From: Henricia sp. BOLD:AAB3569
Lineage: Eukaryota; Echinodermata; Asteroidea; Spinulosida; Echinasteridae
Assembly: GCA_037783545.1 (NCBI GenBank)
Contig: JBBELK010000052.1
Span: forward strand, 2,666,001-2,730,000
DNA length: 64,000 nt
Reading direction: 5' to 3'
A program made the position numbers and the translations under genes. Positions 11,101-26,100 of this stretch are shown here, one piece after another (positions within the stretch are counted from its first letter, which is position 1; each line of letters begins with the position of its first letter). Under the pieces are notes generated by a model. It saw nothing but the letters and a program-made list of their open reading frames with translations. It was not told the origin of the DNA and made no database searches.

Positions 11101-14100
11101 GTCTGTCCAACTACTAGCACAGTGCAGCTAATACATGTAGTCCTCCAGCTAAAACTACTAGTTGGGACTAGTGCTAATTTCGACCCCTGATTATAAATCC
11201 AGTATTCCTCTCCCACATGTATACATGTATACATGTATACATGTACATGTGTACTGGTAGGGGATAAAGTAATGTGAGGCATGGTGTCTCAAGTTTTCGG
11301 AGCCCATGTACTGTACATTGTGTACATAATGTATGTAATGTGATAATGTACAGTACATACATGTACTGGTACTGCACAATGTTGGACTTTGAACGTTTTG
11401 GTCCAGTACTTGGTAAAAAAAGTAAGTACATACATGTATGTACCTGTAGTTGAGGTAAAACCAGTATGTAATCATGCATAGTGTTACCATACGTGTAGTC
11501 AAATTCTGCAGCTGCATTAGCGTATTCCTACTGAGCACGGTAACCGTTTCTGAAATGCTTCGGAAACGGTATCTTTTCAGTAGAAACGGCTTTAAACGGT
11601 TATCTGGTGCTCCCTATGGACCTTTCCCAGGACACCTTCCCAGAACACGTCCGCCATTGCTGAGATGCTTTTTTCCCAGTGCATGGATTGTACGTTTTAC
11701 GTTGTTGTTAAATCGAACACCGCGCAACGCGCTCTTCGCACACACAAATTAACACTAAGCCTCATTTGCGCGTTATTGCCACGAGCGTCGCTTTGAGAAA
11801 AAGCGATGTGGAGGAATTTTAAATGAAACTATGTACTGAAAATCACTGAATTAAAGAAAACACTTTCCGTCCAACTTAATTCTGTGGGGGAATATTTGCG
11901 CGAAACAAGCACTGAAAACCAAAAGTGTTTTCATAATTAAGTGATTTTCAGTGCAACGTTTCAATCAAAATTCTCTCCAAATCGATTTGTCTCAAAGCGA
12001 CGCGCGTCGAATTACGCACGTGCGAAAGGCAGTGTAAATTCACCATGACAACAAACGCGCAAATTGTTCGAAGTGACGACACAATGAGCATGTACGGAGA
12101 AAAATTAAATAAGGAGCTACTGGATCCTAAGGAAAAAAAGATGGGCGCCAGCATTTTTATTTTCAACTGATAAAATAAACTTATCGAAACATAGGCCAAC
12201 TTGAGTCTTGGAAAAAGGGCAACAAGGTGCCAAAGTTGTACACAAAGTAACTGGGGCCGAGTCGGTCTGGGGCCGAGTTTGTACACAAGGCAATTGGGGC
12301 CGAGTTTGTACACAAGCCAATTAGGGCCGAGTCAGTCTGGGGCCGAGTTTGTACACAAAGTCAATTGGGGCCGAGTCAGTCTGGGGCCGAGTTTGTACAC
12401 AAGGCAATTGGGGCCGAGCCAAGCTGTGGCCGTGGCGTGGTGAAATGGAAAAATAATGAAGTGATCCCAATCGTCGTTTGCATGCCGCAAGTTGATCACA
12501 TAACACATGGCTGATACACAGGGACGGTTTCCATGGTAATGGGAAAGGTGTATTGACGATGTGCCCTCTGACGTCACAACAAACCAATACATGCCCAGCG
12601 TTATGCGCACGCATCATGTTTTACATAAATACATAAATTTGTTTTAGGAATTTGCCAAATCGTCTTTGAATTATCTGACCATTGGCATCATTACCAAAAC
12701 AAATTTATCCAAAATAGGATGCGCTCGCATAACAACCAATTTTCAACAAAGGGCGCTTTAGATATAAACAAATAACACATTGTCTTGTTTTAACCACCAT
12801 TTTCTCTGTTTGTTTTCAGAATGCATTACATAGTTTAGAAGATATTAAAGCTGCAACAAGCCGGTCTCCAGTAGGAGATAGTCGAGGGTACCGATCACAT
12901 CAGCGCAGCAGTAGTGGCCACAGATCACGGCACATATCCTTTTGAAAAAAAAAAACATTACTGAAATATACACAGTACATGTGTGTATACGTACATGATG
13001 TAGGGTGTAGGGTATGCATGTACGGTACATGTACCTGTACACTACCATACAATTATGGTTTAAAATTTTCATGATTACTTACCAGTAGAAAGGTACATGT
13101 ACCGGTACATGTACAAATGTCTTTATTTATTGCTTTCGATGAAGTAGAACATCCGGGAATGTTTGGTGGTCAACAGTCACGCGCGTACACGCGCGCGCGC
13201 CAATAGACGCACATGACCACGCGTACAAAATACTCACCAGCATATTTTCATTCGAAGATGCTGCACGCGGGCGTTGTGATATGTTCAAATTATTGAGCAT
13301 GCACTCGGCTTGTAAAAACGAAAGTGCTTTTACTTGATCGCGATGTTTAGCCTGAAGAAATGCGTTTTTATCTTTCTCGATACAACAGCCATGGCGCAAC
13401 AACATAAAGCTAGTTCAAGCAACAGAGGTACATGTAAGTGCAACCAATGCGCTTTTCTTGCTCTTTTTGCCGGTTATTACTCGAGCCACGTGGGTCATAA
13501 AAAAAGGGCCACCAAAATGGTGGATGGAAGGGGTGACGTCACCGGAAAGCAATCAATAGGAAATATTGACTTCTCAGATTAAAGCTCTATATCCCCTTCG
13601 ATCACATGTGTACATTTGTTGAAAGGGAGTTCTTTTTCTGTCCAAATTTCTGTGACTGACGGAGGATATAGATGACAGAATTACATGTAGAAAATGGTTA
13701 CAAATGAGTTTATCTTCATGTATGATTGAAGATGTTATATACAGTACATGTATGTTAACCAACAGTGTGTTGTGTAATGCACTTAGAAGAACTCATAACA
13801 TTTTTTTAGTGAAGCGTAAGGGGATTACCCGGTGTCTCTGGCCATTGGCTGCCAATGGCACTTACGATACACCTACGATACATGTACCGTACTGCTAACA
13901 GTTTACTTCAAACCATTGCACGCTCGCATCGTGTATGGGTCGTGTAATTTTCGACCAATACACGGTAAAAATCGACAACGTGTAAACCGCAACACTTTGC
14001 ATGACCCTGCGGTTTGGGGCTCTCCACATCGTTCCGTGTATACACGATGAGCCCTCAAGCCAAAGTAAACATTGTGGTTTTATTATCCTTTAATCCGATA

Positions 14101-17100
14101 GCGTGAAAGTACTACACAATGCACAGTCTGGAGTTATCCCAAGGGCATATTGCAAACAAAATGTATCAAACCACGGAGGAAGGAAACAATACTAAACATA
14201 GGTCCTACTGCTGTTTTATAGTCCCGAAAACTTGAAACATGTCTCCTCTTTTTATCCTCTTGGTTTTATATTAATTTCAACAAACTTTTTAGAGGAATGG
14301 AATCAGTGGTCGATATTTAGACGGGTGCACGCATGCACTGGAGAATGTAATTTTTGTCTGGTGTATGTAAGGATATGTACTTATTTTAGGCCTAATTACG
14401 TACCTGGAATATTTTCCCACGTTGAAGACTAACTTGTTACAACGCGCGCACCCGATTTTTGCCATTAATTTATTGTGCACGCAACGCATGATCGTTGAGC
14501 AGCACTAGCGCAGGAGCATTTTTTGCGAAGAATGTACGATAATGCCACTGTACTGTGCGTAGACGTGAGTGTGGCCGTTTTCTAAACACCTCATTCGTCT
14601 ATACGTTCCGGCTACATGCAGTTCAACATCCGAGCAATACAGCGCGTGAGCGCGTAGTAGCATAAAGACGACCGGGAAAAATTATAGGGGGTACCGTAAT
14701 TGAGCAATTGGATATACCCCTCTCTGAATTGTGCATGGATACATGAAAAAACACGTGCGTGACTGTGTAGCGATTGCAGAGGATCATGAATGCGCTGTAT
14801 TGATCACGTTCAAATGACGTCACTTCCTACAAATTGCCACGTGCATCATGATGTATTTGTGGCGCGCATCGGTTGCGCCCGTATTTCGAACAAATTTCGA
14901 GCAACACGCGCGCGTGTTTTATTTTGTCATTGATGAAATAAACGAACAGCAAGCGAGTTCCAATAGTGACTGTACAAAAAAAATGCATTTTATTGAATAA
15001 AACAAAACACCACCATTAAACAGAGAATACATAAATAATACTCTTTATGTTTTGTGCATGTAAAAGTTGTTCTGTGCATGTAACTTTTTAGTCTACATGC
15101 GCCAGTGCATGTAATTTTTTTTCTTCTAAATCGACCCCTGAATGGAATTGATGGAACGATGGAAAATGAATAAAGTTGGTTGGCTTATGCGTTTTGCCAA
15201 GAGACCTCAACTCCGGGCGGCAACTTCGATCTTGCTTCGGGCTTCGATCTTGCGGCATAAAATAAAATACCTTGGAATAAAATACCTTGGTTAAAAAAAA
15301 AATCATGCACCTACACATCCCTTTCGCGTATAAATTTGACGCTCGTCGCTTTGAGAAAACGACGCACTGAAAGTCTGAAAACGAAAACCTTATCAAAATA
15401 ATTGTGGTCCCGGCGCCGGGGAACCCGGGAATTTTGAAAAAGTAGCCGGGACCGATGTAAAAGAAAAAAAAAGTGCCCGGCTCAATATACTTTAACATTG
15501 GGTGTACGCATTGGCTCTAACTCCCCTTCCTCTTCCCCCTTCCCCTTCCCCTTCCCCCCCCCCCCACCCCTCCCAAAAAAAACCCCCACCCCCACATGCG
15601 TACGTACTTTATGGACAGCCCCATAGCCGGGGCTAACCAGGGGATATCCAGCAATGTAGCAAGGAACGTATGCCGAGTTTGCCAAGGAAAGGTTTTGGAT
15701 TTCAACAGGCTCGTAAATGCGCGCGCGCGTGAGGCCAAATTCGTGCCACGAAATACGCAGCTCCATGCCTTTGCTACGGAGCTGCGTATTACATGGCACG
15801 AATTTTGCATCACGCGAGCATCATCATCATCATCACGGTTCCCCACTCGGCCCGAGTTCGGCCATGCGGCGCATCTGCTCCGGGAAACGAGAAAATTATC
15901 ACATTGTCTAATAATAATAATATTTGTAAAGCACACATATCCACCCTGCAGGGTGCTCAAGGCGCTGAAATAACTGTCTGCATACAATAACTCAGTCACT
16001 CTTCTTTGGCCTGCTGCAGGGGCTCTACTTCTGAGTTCACGAGGTGAGATATTGACGAGCCTCTGCCTTTAAGAATAATTATGTGGATTAAGAGTGGACG
16101 ACACAAGAAATAAAATGGCACATAAAAAAAACACGAATGAACTAATGTTTGATAACTTATGAAAAGTTTATGTATCACTATGCCAGGCAGTTTAAATTCA
16201 GTTCTACCGAAAAAGCAAAATGATGAGTGGCGAGGACTGGAACTTTCCCACATTTCTTATTTGATTTTCATTTCTGGAGCATCTGCGAAAAAATAATAAT
16301 AAAAAACAGCCTATGGAGGCATTCCCAGGCTCCAGGGAATGCTTGATTCAATTTGATACAATGTATAAAATCAAGTTTCACTAAAGAGTTCAACCGCCAG
16401 TCTGCCGAGAAATTTTACTAACAGCTGTTGGCTTTCAGCCAATTAAATGAGTCCAATACCATGCTGGAGAGAACCCCATCGGTTGGTTATCTGCCTGTTG
16501 GGGCAACAAACTTTTTTGTGTCGAGACACGTGTTTAAGCCTTCCCGACTTCTGACTGTGTGCGTTGCTGCCTACAAGTGCCTAGCGACTATGTTGCTATG
16601 CAATTGCAAGGTCTGTGAGCGGTGCCTGCCATGGCTTTTGTTTGTGCTTGCAGTCCCCAAACTTAAAGCCCCTACATCATTTTTATATAGATATATAATA
16701 TTAAATTGTACTTGACGAGTGGACAAGAAAAAACTTACTGAAAATATTCATTGCAATAAGTAAAACAAACACCACACGATTGTTTACGTGTACATACAAC
16801 CTTCACAGTGTACAAAATTGAAGGTGGGATTTTAAAATAAATCCTCTTTGTTTTGAGCCTTTTTATTTTAGTGGTGAATTCGCCGACACCTGAAAACAAT
16901 GAGCAGTGCACAAAATCATATACAGAATTTCTTTTGTTACCTTCATGGTCGTACTGTGTTTTTAACTTCTTAGGCCCGTGTCAAACTTTAAAAAAGAAAA
17001 AGAAAAAAAGCTGCACATAATTATGACAAACTAACATCTGACGCGAATCAGGGACGATAATATATTTCATATTTTTATGCCCACGTAACGGTTTTTTGGC

Positions 17101-20100
17101 AAAGTGCAGCAACTTTTGCTTACTTCCATATAAGGTGCCGGAATTCCCAATGAACACTAGGTCCTCCAATTCACGTTTGGAAGAATAATTTTGCATCAAA
17201 CATACCCTGGATATTATGGTGGCCAATCGTGACTAAACTGCGATTAATATTCATATCGCTGCACTTGTTACTGTTTGGTGCATCAGTTCCGAAAAACAAG
17301 CTATGAGCTGGTACAGGATGTAGTAATCCACAAAATACACAGGACTAGGCTGTATTACACCCAATGAACAGTCGTCGGGACTATGGTGGGACCACGTGTT
17401 GCGAGCTCACGTATGCATGCCTACATGGGAGCACGCACGCACTCCCCAGCTGTGCGGGAGCCGAATTGAAGACCCTGGACTACGATGTGGCCGCTGGAGT
17501 TCTGGCATGGCACATGTTGGCGGAGTTTGAAAGTTGAATGGCATATAATCCACCTACGTTGGATATTTGGGACTAAAAGGGTGCCCTTAATAAGCTCTAA
17601 TAAGTTATTTGTTCACTATCAATGGTCTATATCTCCCTTCGTAATTATGATGATCAATCTAGGATCGACATTTTCTACCGATCTACACCGGTCCAGCCTA
17701 ACCGTTCCCACACCATTCTCCCTTTCCTTGTGCAGGTGCAGTTGATCTTACAAGTTACGTACGTAGAGAAAACCTTTAAACAATATTTTCACGCAATCAT
17801 CAACAATGCAGTGCAGACGATAGGCTATAAATAATTTGTGGAACTTTATCCGGCCCGAAGTCGGCTAGATTTTTTTTTAAACCACCGACTGTTCGCCAAG
17901 TCCCGCGTGGTATTACACATTTATTTGCCAGCATTGAGACTGCTATCACTTTCCTCAGTAGAACATCTGCCGAAGAGAAAGAGAAGAAAATGTCGTTAAC
18001 AAATCTGAGTTCTTCTGTTTGTTTTATTTTAAATCAAACCAAATCAATCCTATGAGTTTCTCTTCACAGCACGGACTCTTAAAACCACAACCATGACGAC
18101 AGTAAGCGCTTGCCATGTTTACAGGTGGCCAAATTATTCGCGCGGCGCGCACACGATCTATAGCCGAGCGCTTCAAACACTTAGGGCGTGTTTGTTTCCG
18201 ACGAATCCAGATTCAGATCTGTGCAGATCCAATTCACGTGACTTGAATTCATAGTTGAGAGCAGTTACGTTTGTTTCTGCACAATAAAACAACTCGGGAT
18301 CTAGATTCGGATCTGTCATGAAACAAACACGCCCTAATTATACGGCCTGTTGAACGATATAGATTTCACGTGATCGTATATGTAACAGCACAAAAATTAG
18401 CCCGCAAGGCGGCGAAAGAATAAAAACTGTAATTTAAACTTTGCACAGAATCCACTCTTTCTCGGAATTGTGCATAATATATACGCTGCGAGCGCCCAAA
18501 ATATTTACGCGCTTTTATTTCCGTCTCCGAGATAAACTGGCAACCCTACACGTAATATAAAAAACACACAGCCATGACAGCGCCTCGCTGGTAGTCCGCA
18601 AGTGGCGCGAATATTTTTGCGCAGTGTAGCTGGCGCGAGTACGATTTATTATATAGCCGCTTTCAAAAGTTCTTTGCGATGTCCGTCCTGATCTTGTGTA
18701 CTTCATTTGTTTGGCTTTTTGGTGGTGGTTTTATCTACTCTCAACAGATGTGAACGTTCGTCGCGTTCAAACTAGTTATTGTCTAGCCTCGTTAATGCTT
18801 CTGAGATGCACCAAGCCCGAGCCTGTATTTTGCAATTGTACTTGCAAACCGGAAATTAAAGGTCAAACATTGTTTGCGACAAGTTCGGACATTTTCAACA
18901 TTTTATTATTGAATCGGTATAATTTAAGGTGCCCTTCAGGTGCTTAGATAACGACCGTTAAAACACATTTTATTAACAATCAAAACGTACTCTTCAAGGA
19001 ACCTGAAAAATGAAGTGTGGATCAAAAAGCCCAGCACAGACGACCATAAATTTAAGGGGATTTGTGCGTGCTGGTTTTTTTTTCTCAGTAAAACTGGTAA
19101 TTATTTCAAACTAGAAAAAGAAAGGATAAACTACCAACAACAATTTAAGAATATTGTGGGGTGTACGCATATATTATATTGAGGGTATTTATTTCGCTTG
19201 AATGATTTTGTATATGATTAGACAATTATTATTTGCATGACAGACACACCTTGTCACAGGAATAGGTGAAAACAGTCATTTGGGGGGAGGGGAAACACGC
19301 TAAAAAATAAGAGTGGGCCGTCAACATTTCCTCCTAAAAAAAATTAATTGTTGACATTTCGTGGTACTGACGGCAAAAATGTTCATAAGTACTTTTTTTA
19401 AGGGAAGGAGTCTTGAAAATACACTTCTCTAGAACTGTGAAAGTGTTGACAACTTTGGACGGTCTCTATGTGGTATTCCCAAAGAAGAAAAATATATATT
19501 ATAGCTTATGTTTGTAGCTTTGAAAAATCAACTATCCAGAGAAAGCAGCTCGAAAGTGTCAACGAACTTTTACGACCGGAAAGCTAGGTCAAATTGATAC
19601 ATTGTATACATTCTGATGTTTGCAGTTTGCAAATGACTTTATTGGGGATTAGTTTGTGGTCAGGCCAGGATCGTGTAAAGTGTAACCTTGCACGTTACAC
19701 GGACACGAAGCTAATCTGGTTTTATGACCCAATTTACCGCGTATCATGTAAAAATTTACACTCATAAAACATAGTGTATTAGGCAACGTGTACGCGTAAA
19801 CGGTGCCAGCGTGTAAACTTGCAGTATACTGTTAGCAGTACGGTATGTACCATATATCTCGATGTTTAGGTGGAACACACTTGTATACATAGCTTCATGC
19901 ACAGTGAACGATTTCGTTCTGAAATATTGGATAGCAGATTTGCTATGCAATTTTTGTTTTGTATACCGTGGGAATTTTAAAATATTGTTTAGCAATCCAG
20001 TATTTTTGTATAGCAAATTCAAAAAATGCGTGATTTCTTAAGCCCGCCGCACTCGAGAGCTATGTGCTGAGCCAAAATTCATTCGTGGCCGATGGCGTAA

Positions 20101-23100
20101 GGAGATAGCTCTCGTGTGCGGGCAACTTACGTGAGCATTTGGTCACTCGTGCCACTTGAGACAAATATCTAACGTGTTTGATAATTTTGGCCTCGCGTGG
20201 CCAAAATCTCACGTGTGCGGGGGTGATGAGCCAAGTGCTGAGCTAAAATAAATGTAGCTGGCCAATTAAAAACCATCCCCATATTCACGTGATATGAATA
20301 CAGTGCGCGCGGGCACCGCTGAGGTCAACAAACTTTTGCTAAAGTGTGGTGACCTTGGCGGGGTTCGCGTGCGCGCGCTGTTTTCGTATCGCGCGCGTGG
20401 TTTTAATTGGCCAGCTACATTCATTTTAGCTCAGCACTTGGCTAATCACCCCCGCACACGTGAGATTTTGGCCACGCGAGGCCAAAATTATCAAACACGT
20501 TAGATATTTGTCTCAAGTGGCACGAGTGACCAAATGCTCACGTAAGTTGCCCGCACACGAGAGCTATCTCCTTACGCCATCGGCCACGAATGAATTTTGG
20601 CTCAGCACATAGCTCTCGTGTGCGGCGGGCTTTAGTGAAAACGGTGTCTACTGGCTACAAGAAACCACTCATTGTGTGTGTAAAAAAGACATTGGTGTAC
20701 ACATCGCTATAATATAAAATAGTTTTTGAGTTATATCATGGAGCTAGCTCCATGGTTACATCGAGACGGGAAATAACTTTTTGTGATGGGTGTATAATGC
20801 ACGTGGGTCCGGAAGCACAGTAGGAAAACAATATGCATCAACTGGTACCCATCTCCATAGGTATTATAGGCAGATTACCAGTTGCACAAGTTTTGTTTCC
20901 CACTAGCTGTCCGGACAGAGTGGTTCGCGTCGCGTTTTTTTCCCTGAAAATGTACCAATTACAATGCAGAAATTTCAACAGAAATAAGTTTTAAGCAATG
21001 CCTACCGACTTAGGGGATACATGTATAAAGGAATACTGCTGCTTATGCTGCAGGGAAATGGGATTGATTTTTCTGCACCTACATGTACATGTATGGCCAG
21101 GAAAACTGGGACAACTCTGACAAATTTTTCCCATGGAATACATCACACCCACGTGCACTTGTATACTTGCAGTAAGCCGTTGCAGTAAGCCGTCGCGGTA
21201 CGTTATTCTGGTAATTTTTTCATTTTTCACTAACATTAACAATAGGTTTGGAAGTGCAAAAATAAGGACTAGATGTTGAAAAAATGTGTCGCAAATTGCA
21301 TCGCTAAATCAAGTCAAAAACTGCGATGCACTTTGAAAAGTGGCATCACAGATTGTCAAAAACGCGTCGCATTTTGCGATGCGATACAGGGGGAATCGTT
21401 CACTGATGCAATTCAGGCTACTGGCTGCAGATTAAGGTTTGTTAAACCTATTAAATAAATAAAATAAAATAAAACATCCTTAGTGACACCTTTTAAAACG
21501 GTTTTTCAATCATTTGTCGTTAAATGCAATGTTTGTTCCTGTGCAGTCCATTCCCACGATGAAACTGCATGCACATCTGACCTACCGTACACTGAGTCCA
21601 CTTGGATCTACCGTACCGTAGTGCTTCTAGAGAAACAGTGTACATGTACGGTACAGGCCTAATTGATGCATGTTTGCTTTAAGGATCCAGGATCCAGGAT
21701 GCTTCATTGATTTCAAAGGTATTGAAAACTGTCGGTCCGATCTTCCTCGGTGATTTTAATTAAACTCGGAATCCATCACTGCAGTTTTTTCGTAGCCGGG
21801 CATCGGAAGGAGTACATTTACAATGTACATGTACCGGTATACACATGTACATGTATGTAATTCATATTAGGCCTATAACAAAAAAAAATGTGTTAGCCTC
21901 GCACGACCGACCCTAAAGTCTGAAAATTTTGGGTCAGGCATTTTGTTTTTTGCAAACATTTTTTTGATATTTTTATCTTAAAAAATGCGTACCTTCTTCA
22001 ATGCAGTGCAAATAATTTTCATCTTTTGTACACAGTTAGGCTGATCTCCGGAGCTCATATTCTACACACGTACACGAATATTCCTGTACATGTCCGCAAG
22101 TCTTGAGATTGCAAGTTGGATGACTGGTTATGCGCTATGCGGTGGATGTTGGTCCGTGACGGCGATGCTGGGAGCTAAACTAAATAGCTTTTCAGCTGCG
22201 TGGCAAATATAATTATTTAAAGCAGCAATTTTGCTAATTTGTCCATGAAGTACATTTTTGTTAAATTTTGGTTTTAATAGTCCTTTTAATAGTCCTTTTA
22301 AGCGAACCCATCACTGTGTTCGGCGAACTTAAGTTTTGTCCTATTTAACGATGTGTACCCGGTAGAACAGATTGGACAACCTCAATTAAGTGCAGCATAC
22401 TGTGCAAAACAAAAAGGACCGACCAACCAACCCTCCTGATATATTTATTTTTTGGGGGGTGGTGGGGGGGGGGGGGGGGGGGGGAGGGGGGGGGGGGGGG
22501 GGGGGGGGAGAGGGAAGGGCATTACAATTTCTTTTTTAGGCCTTCAAACTATATTCTAATGCAAAAAAATCGTTCTTTGTATTTTTAATTGACAATTCTG
22601 TGAACAAAAACAGTTTTTATATTTCCGTTTTTGCACCTTACCTAGACTTGCCCAAGTCTGACTTCCCGTGTTTGGTCTGTAATGCGCAGCGTACAGCGCA
22701 CCATCTGGACTGGTGGCCTGTCAAATCTCTTTTCTTCTGTCTCGGAAGACTTTCTGAGACAGAAATGACAGAGGAAACAGAAGAAAACGAGTAGACAGGC
22801 CACCGGTCCAGAGGGCGCACTGTGCGCTGCGCATTGCAGACCGAGTACGGGAGGTCAGACTTCGGCAAGTCTAATCCTAGTCCGCCAATAATTCGAAATA
22901 TTGACGGTAATTGTTCAATAACTAAACGTTGGTCGATTTAAAAAAAATGTTTCTCTCCTTTTTTCTCTCGCCGATGTCTCATTTGAAAGCGAAAACCTTT
23001 TACGTTTCTATAAAATTATGAATTCAAAAACTTTTTATTTTTCGAGGTGCCACACCAAAAACGCATGGACAATACCGTACATCTTTAAAGCATGCCCTGT

Positions 23101-26100
23101 GAACAGTCTACGGTATATTTTTGGTACGTGTGATGAATTGACGAATAATAACGTTTTTCAAAATTCCCCAGTTTACATAATTGTACAGCAACCATCTGTG
23201 TACATGTAAGATATTTGAGGATAATTGTGAAACACACAGATGCATCATGTATCGGAGCACACCTGCCTTGTAATTGGGGCTCCCACCTCCCTCGCACACA
23301 CTGCAAGCCATGCATTACATGTGCACAGTCTGACACTCAACTCGGACATAATTGCACCCAAGGTAATACCGTAATGTTACCCCATTGCAACATTGACGAG
23401 TGTCCCCGTATAAATGTGCCTTTGATGGGTATTTCCCGTCGAGCACCCTGGCGCCGTCCTTCGTCCGATAGTTTAATTGGACAGGTCCATCTCTCCTTGT
23501 GACCACCAGCGATTACTGCTGTGCAACTTAATTAGCCTCTTGGATCTCGACCACTTACGAGCTAGAATTATGTGGCTGTTCAGAAATTGATATACAATGT
23601 ATGCAGTTTAGCCTACTGTGATAACGACTACTCATAAAATTTTGTTAATTTCGGGGTGAAGTGGACATTTTTTTTTTAATGGGAAGATAGACACAGGCAT
23701 GTACAGTATTTTTCCCAAGTAAAACCGTACCTTTCTGGGAGAAATTGCCAACTGAAGGTGCCTTCTAAAAACAAATTTTTGCAAACATTTTTGCAAAAAA
23801 AAAAGAGCAGGATTTTTAAAGATTTTCTGAAGTGTTACTTCATGTACATGATCTACATGTATGTGGTTGAAATTTTTACAAGACCGTTTGTCAACTTTTA
23901 AGACCGTTTGTCAGTTCTTTAGTTACATGTATGTAATGTCATTGTTCCTGTTTTTAAAGGTTTTCCAATCATGTCCAGGCAGTTTGAGGCCGGGGTCACA
24001 CGAGAAAAATCTTGTAATTACATGTACTCTATCATGATACGATTGTAATAGTTACGACGACGATTGGGGTCACACAACAAACTTATCATAATCGGATTGT
24101 AGTTGTATTACAATAAAGTGGGGTCACACGAATTACGAGATCATAATGGATTTGTGGCCTGGACAAACGTGCCCATCGCGCGTCGAGCGTCTGACGCTTT
24201 GAATGCTCCATGTGGATTGAGCGGCGCGTCAAAACCACGCTTGCTCACGCCACGCAGAACATTCTAGCGTCGTTTTCAAGCAGGGGCTTATGGGATGGAT
24301 TGTAATGCGATTAATAACGAGATGTGGTCACACGCGTGTTTTGCCATTCATAGAATGAAAATTCTCTTCGTTGACCGGTGATACGATTACAATAGATTTG
24401 GGGTCACACGCACAGAATCTCATAATCGTACTATAGTAATACTACACAGGCGCGGATCCAGAGGGGTGGGGGGGTTTTTGGGGGTCAAAACTCCCCCTTG
24501 CTCCGACACCAAAAAATATAATGTAATGCATTTTTTGCGTGTCCGCCTGTCCGAAACAAGCTGACATAAAAATCTGATGGGCAAAACCCCTCCCTGGTGG
24601 CAAAACCCCCTCCTGGAAAAATTCCTGGATCCACCCCTGCTACATGTACAATAAGTTGGATCTCGTAATTCGTGTGACCCTGGCCTTAGTCAACTAAACA
24701 CTAGGTATTTTGCTGTAAGTTTGATGCACAATGTAACTTTTAATGAACAGAGTACATGAAGAATAATAACAGTTCACTAATTCAAAAAATAATTTACAAA
24801 TCTAAAGTTGTAAATTTTTTACAGGGTTGTCATGATGGTTTTTATGTATACTATAATACACGTACCGGTAGGTGTAGACATCACAAAAGGCATTGAAATG
24901 CAAGGGTCACTGCAGGTTTTTCATCTTGACGAGTTTTGAATCCGGGAAAGGCCAATTCAGAAACTGCCCTTCCGGAAACTCTGTGACGAAAATACATTTA
25001 AGTTTCCAATACACAAATTGTCCGCAGTGTCAGATTTAATTTTGCATGCATAATTCAAACCGACAAGATTTTAGGAATTGTTACTGTATCCCAGTGGAGT
25101 GTTACTATTTAGCCAACAAAGCCGTTCCAAAATATTGTGGCATATGATCAATTTGAATTAAAATCTTTTGTAAGTTGATGAAAAGGTCTTTTTCTGTATG
25201 TTTGCCGTCAATAGAATTGTTTAGATGCTCAGTTAAATTTGCTTGAAATGCTAGTTAAAGTCGTTTTTTTTCTTTTTTTGGCTAAATAGATATATGAACA
25301 GTTTTAAATTTCCACCAAACAGGTTTTAGCCTACCAATAAAGTTGTAGTTTAAACAACCTCAGAGGGTGGCCAGTTAAATTTTAACAGAACGGTTACAAA
25401 TGTTAAGGGTTGTAACCAGTCGCCATCTACTCAAGTCATTTAACTGCCCTCGAGTCCCAAGTCAATTCAAGTCAAACTGCCTTCGAGTCCCAAATCAAGT
25501 TATGTCAGGCATGTTGGTCAAGTTGGGTCAAGTCAAGTAGCAGGGTCCTCCCTAGGTTGTTTGAAAATGTGTGGGCGCCCATCTGCGAAGCCACGGCGTG
25601 GGGTACGGGGCCCGCTTAAAGGTACACACCGGCCTACTGTTTACATGATTTAGTGATGTAGCAGCATTGACAATACTTTTTTGATGGTCGTTGTGAAAAA
25701 ACATCAAAATATCCCGTAATTTACTAAAGAAGTGCAAAATTAACAAAAACGGTCAAAAGACGGGTTATACGCTTTACCAGCCGTTATACGCGCGAGCCTC
25801 ACGACTTTATCACAAACGATTCGCTCTTCTCCTGCCCAGGATATTTCAAATTTTCTGCTCACGATTTAACTGGACAGCCCGAACGACCGAATAGGAATTT
25901 CCGTTTTCTTTTGAGGAGTTGGCATCATGTTTTTTTTTCACGAACGTACACCGCAGCAACACACCCGTGTGTGTGTGCACTCAGGCTATTTGCCGTGCTG
26001 CGCGGGGCAAATTTCCTACACTCCACGGTAGCCTGCCGTAGCACGCGCTCGCTCCCGTTCTCCGGACTCTCGAAACAAACAATTATGTTCAAATTTTCAT

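Noticed and set aside
12820..12943. U2-type donors inside exon 3 (GTAGGA at 12872, GTAGTG at 12911)
   Set aside because: They would discard conserved-looking sequence, break the phase with exon 4 or give poor donor scores, whereas the U12 pair fits perfectly.
19900..19906. CACAGTG, a RAG/Transib-like heptamer, at the left end of copy A
   Set aside because: The first CA belongs to the ATGCA target duplication. The right end and copy B have only CAGTG, and no nonamer or RAG-like ORF is present.
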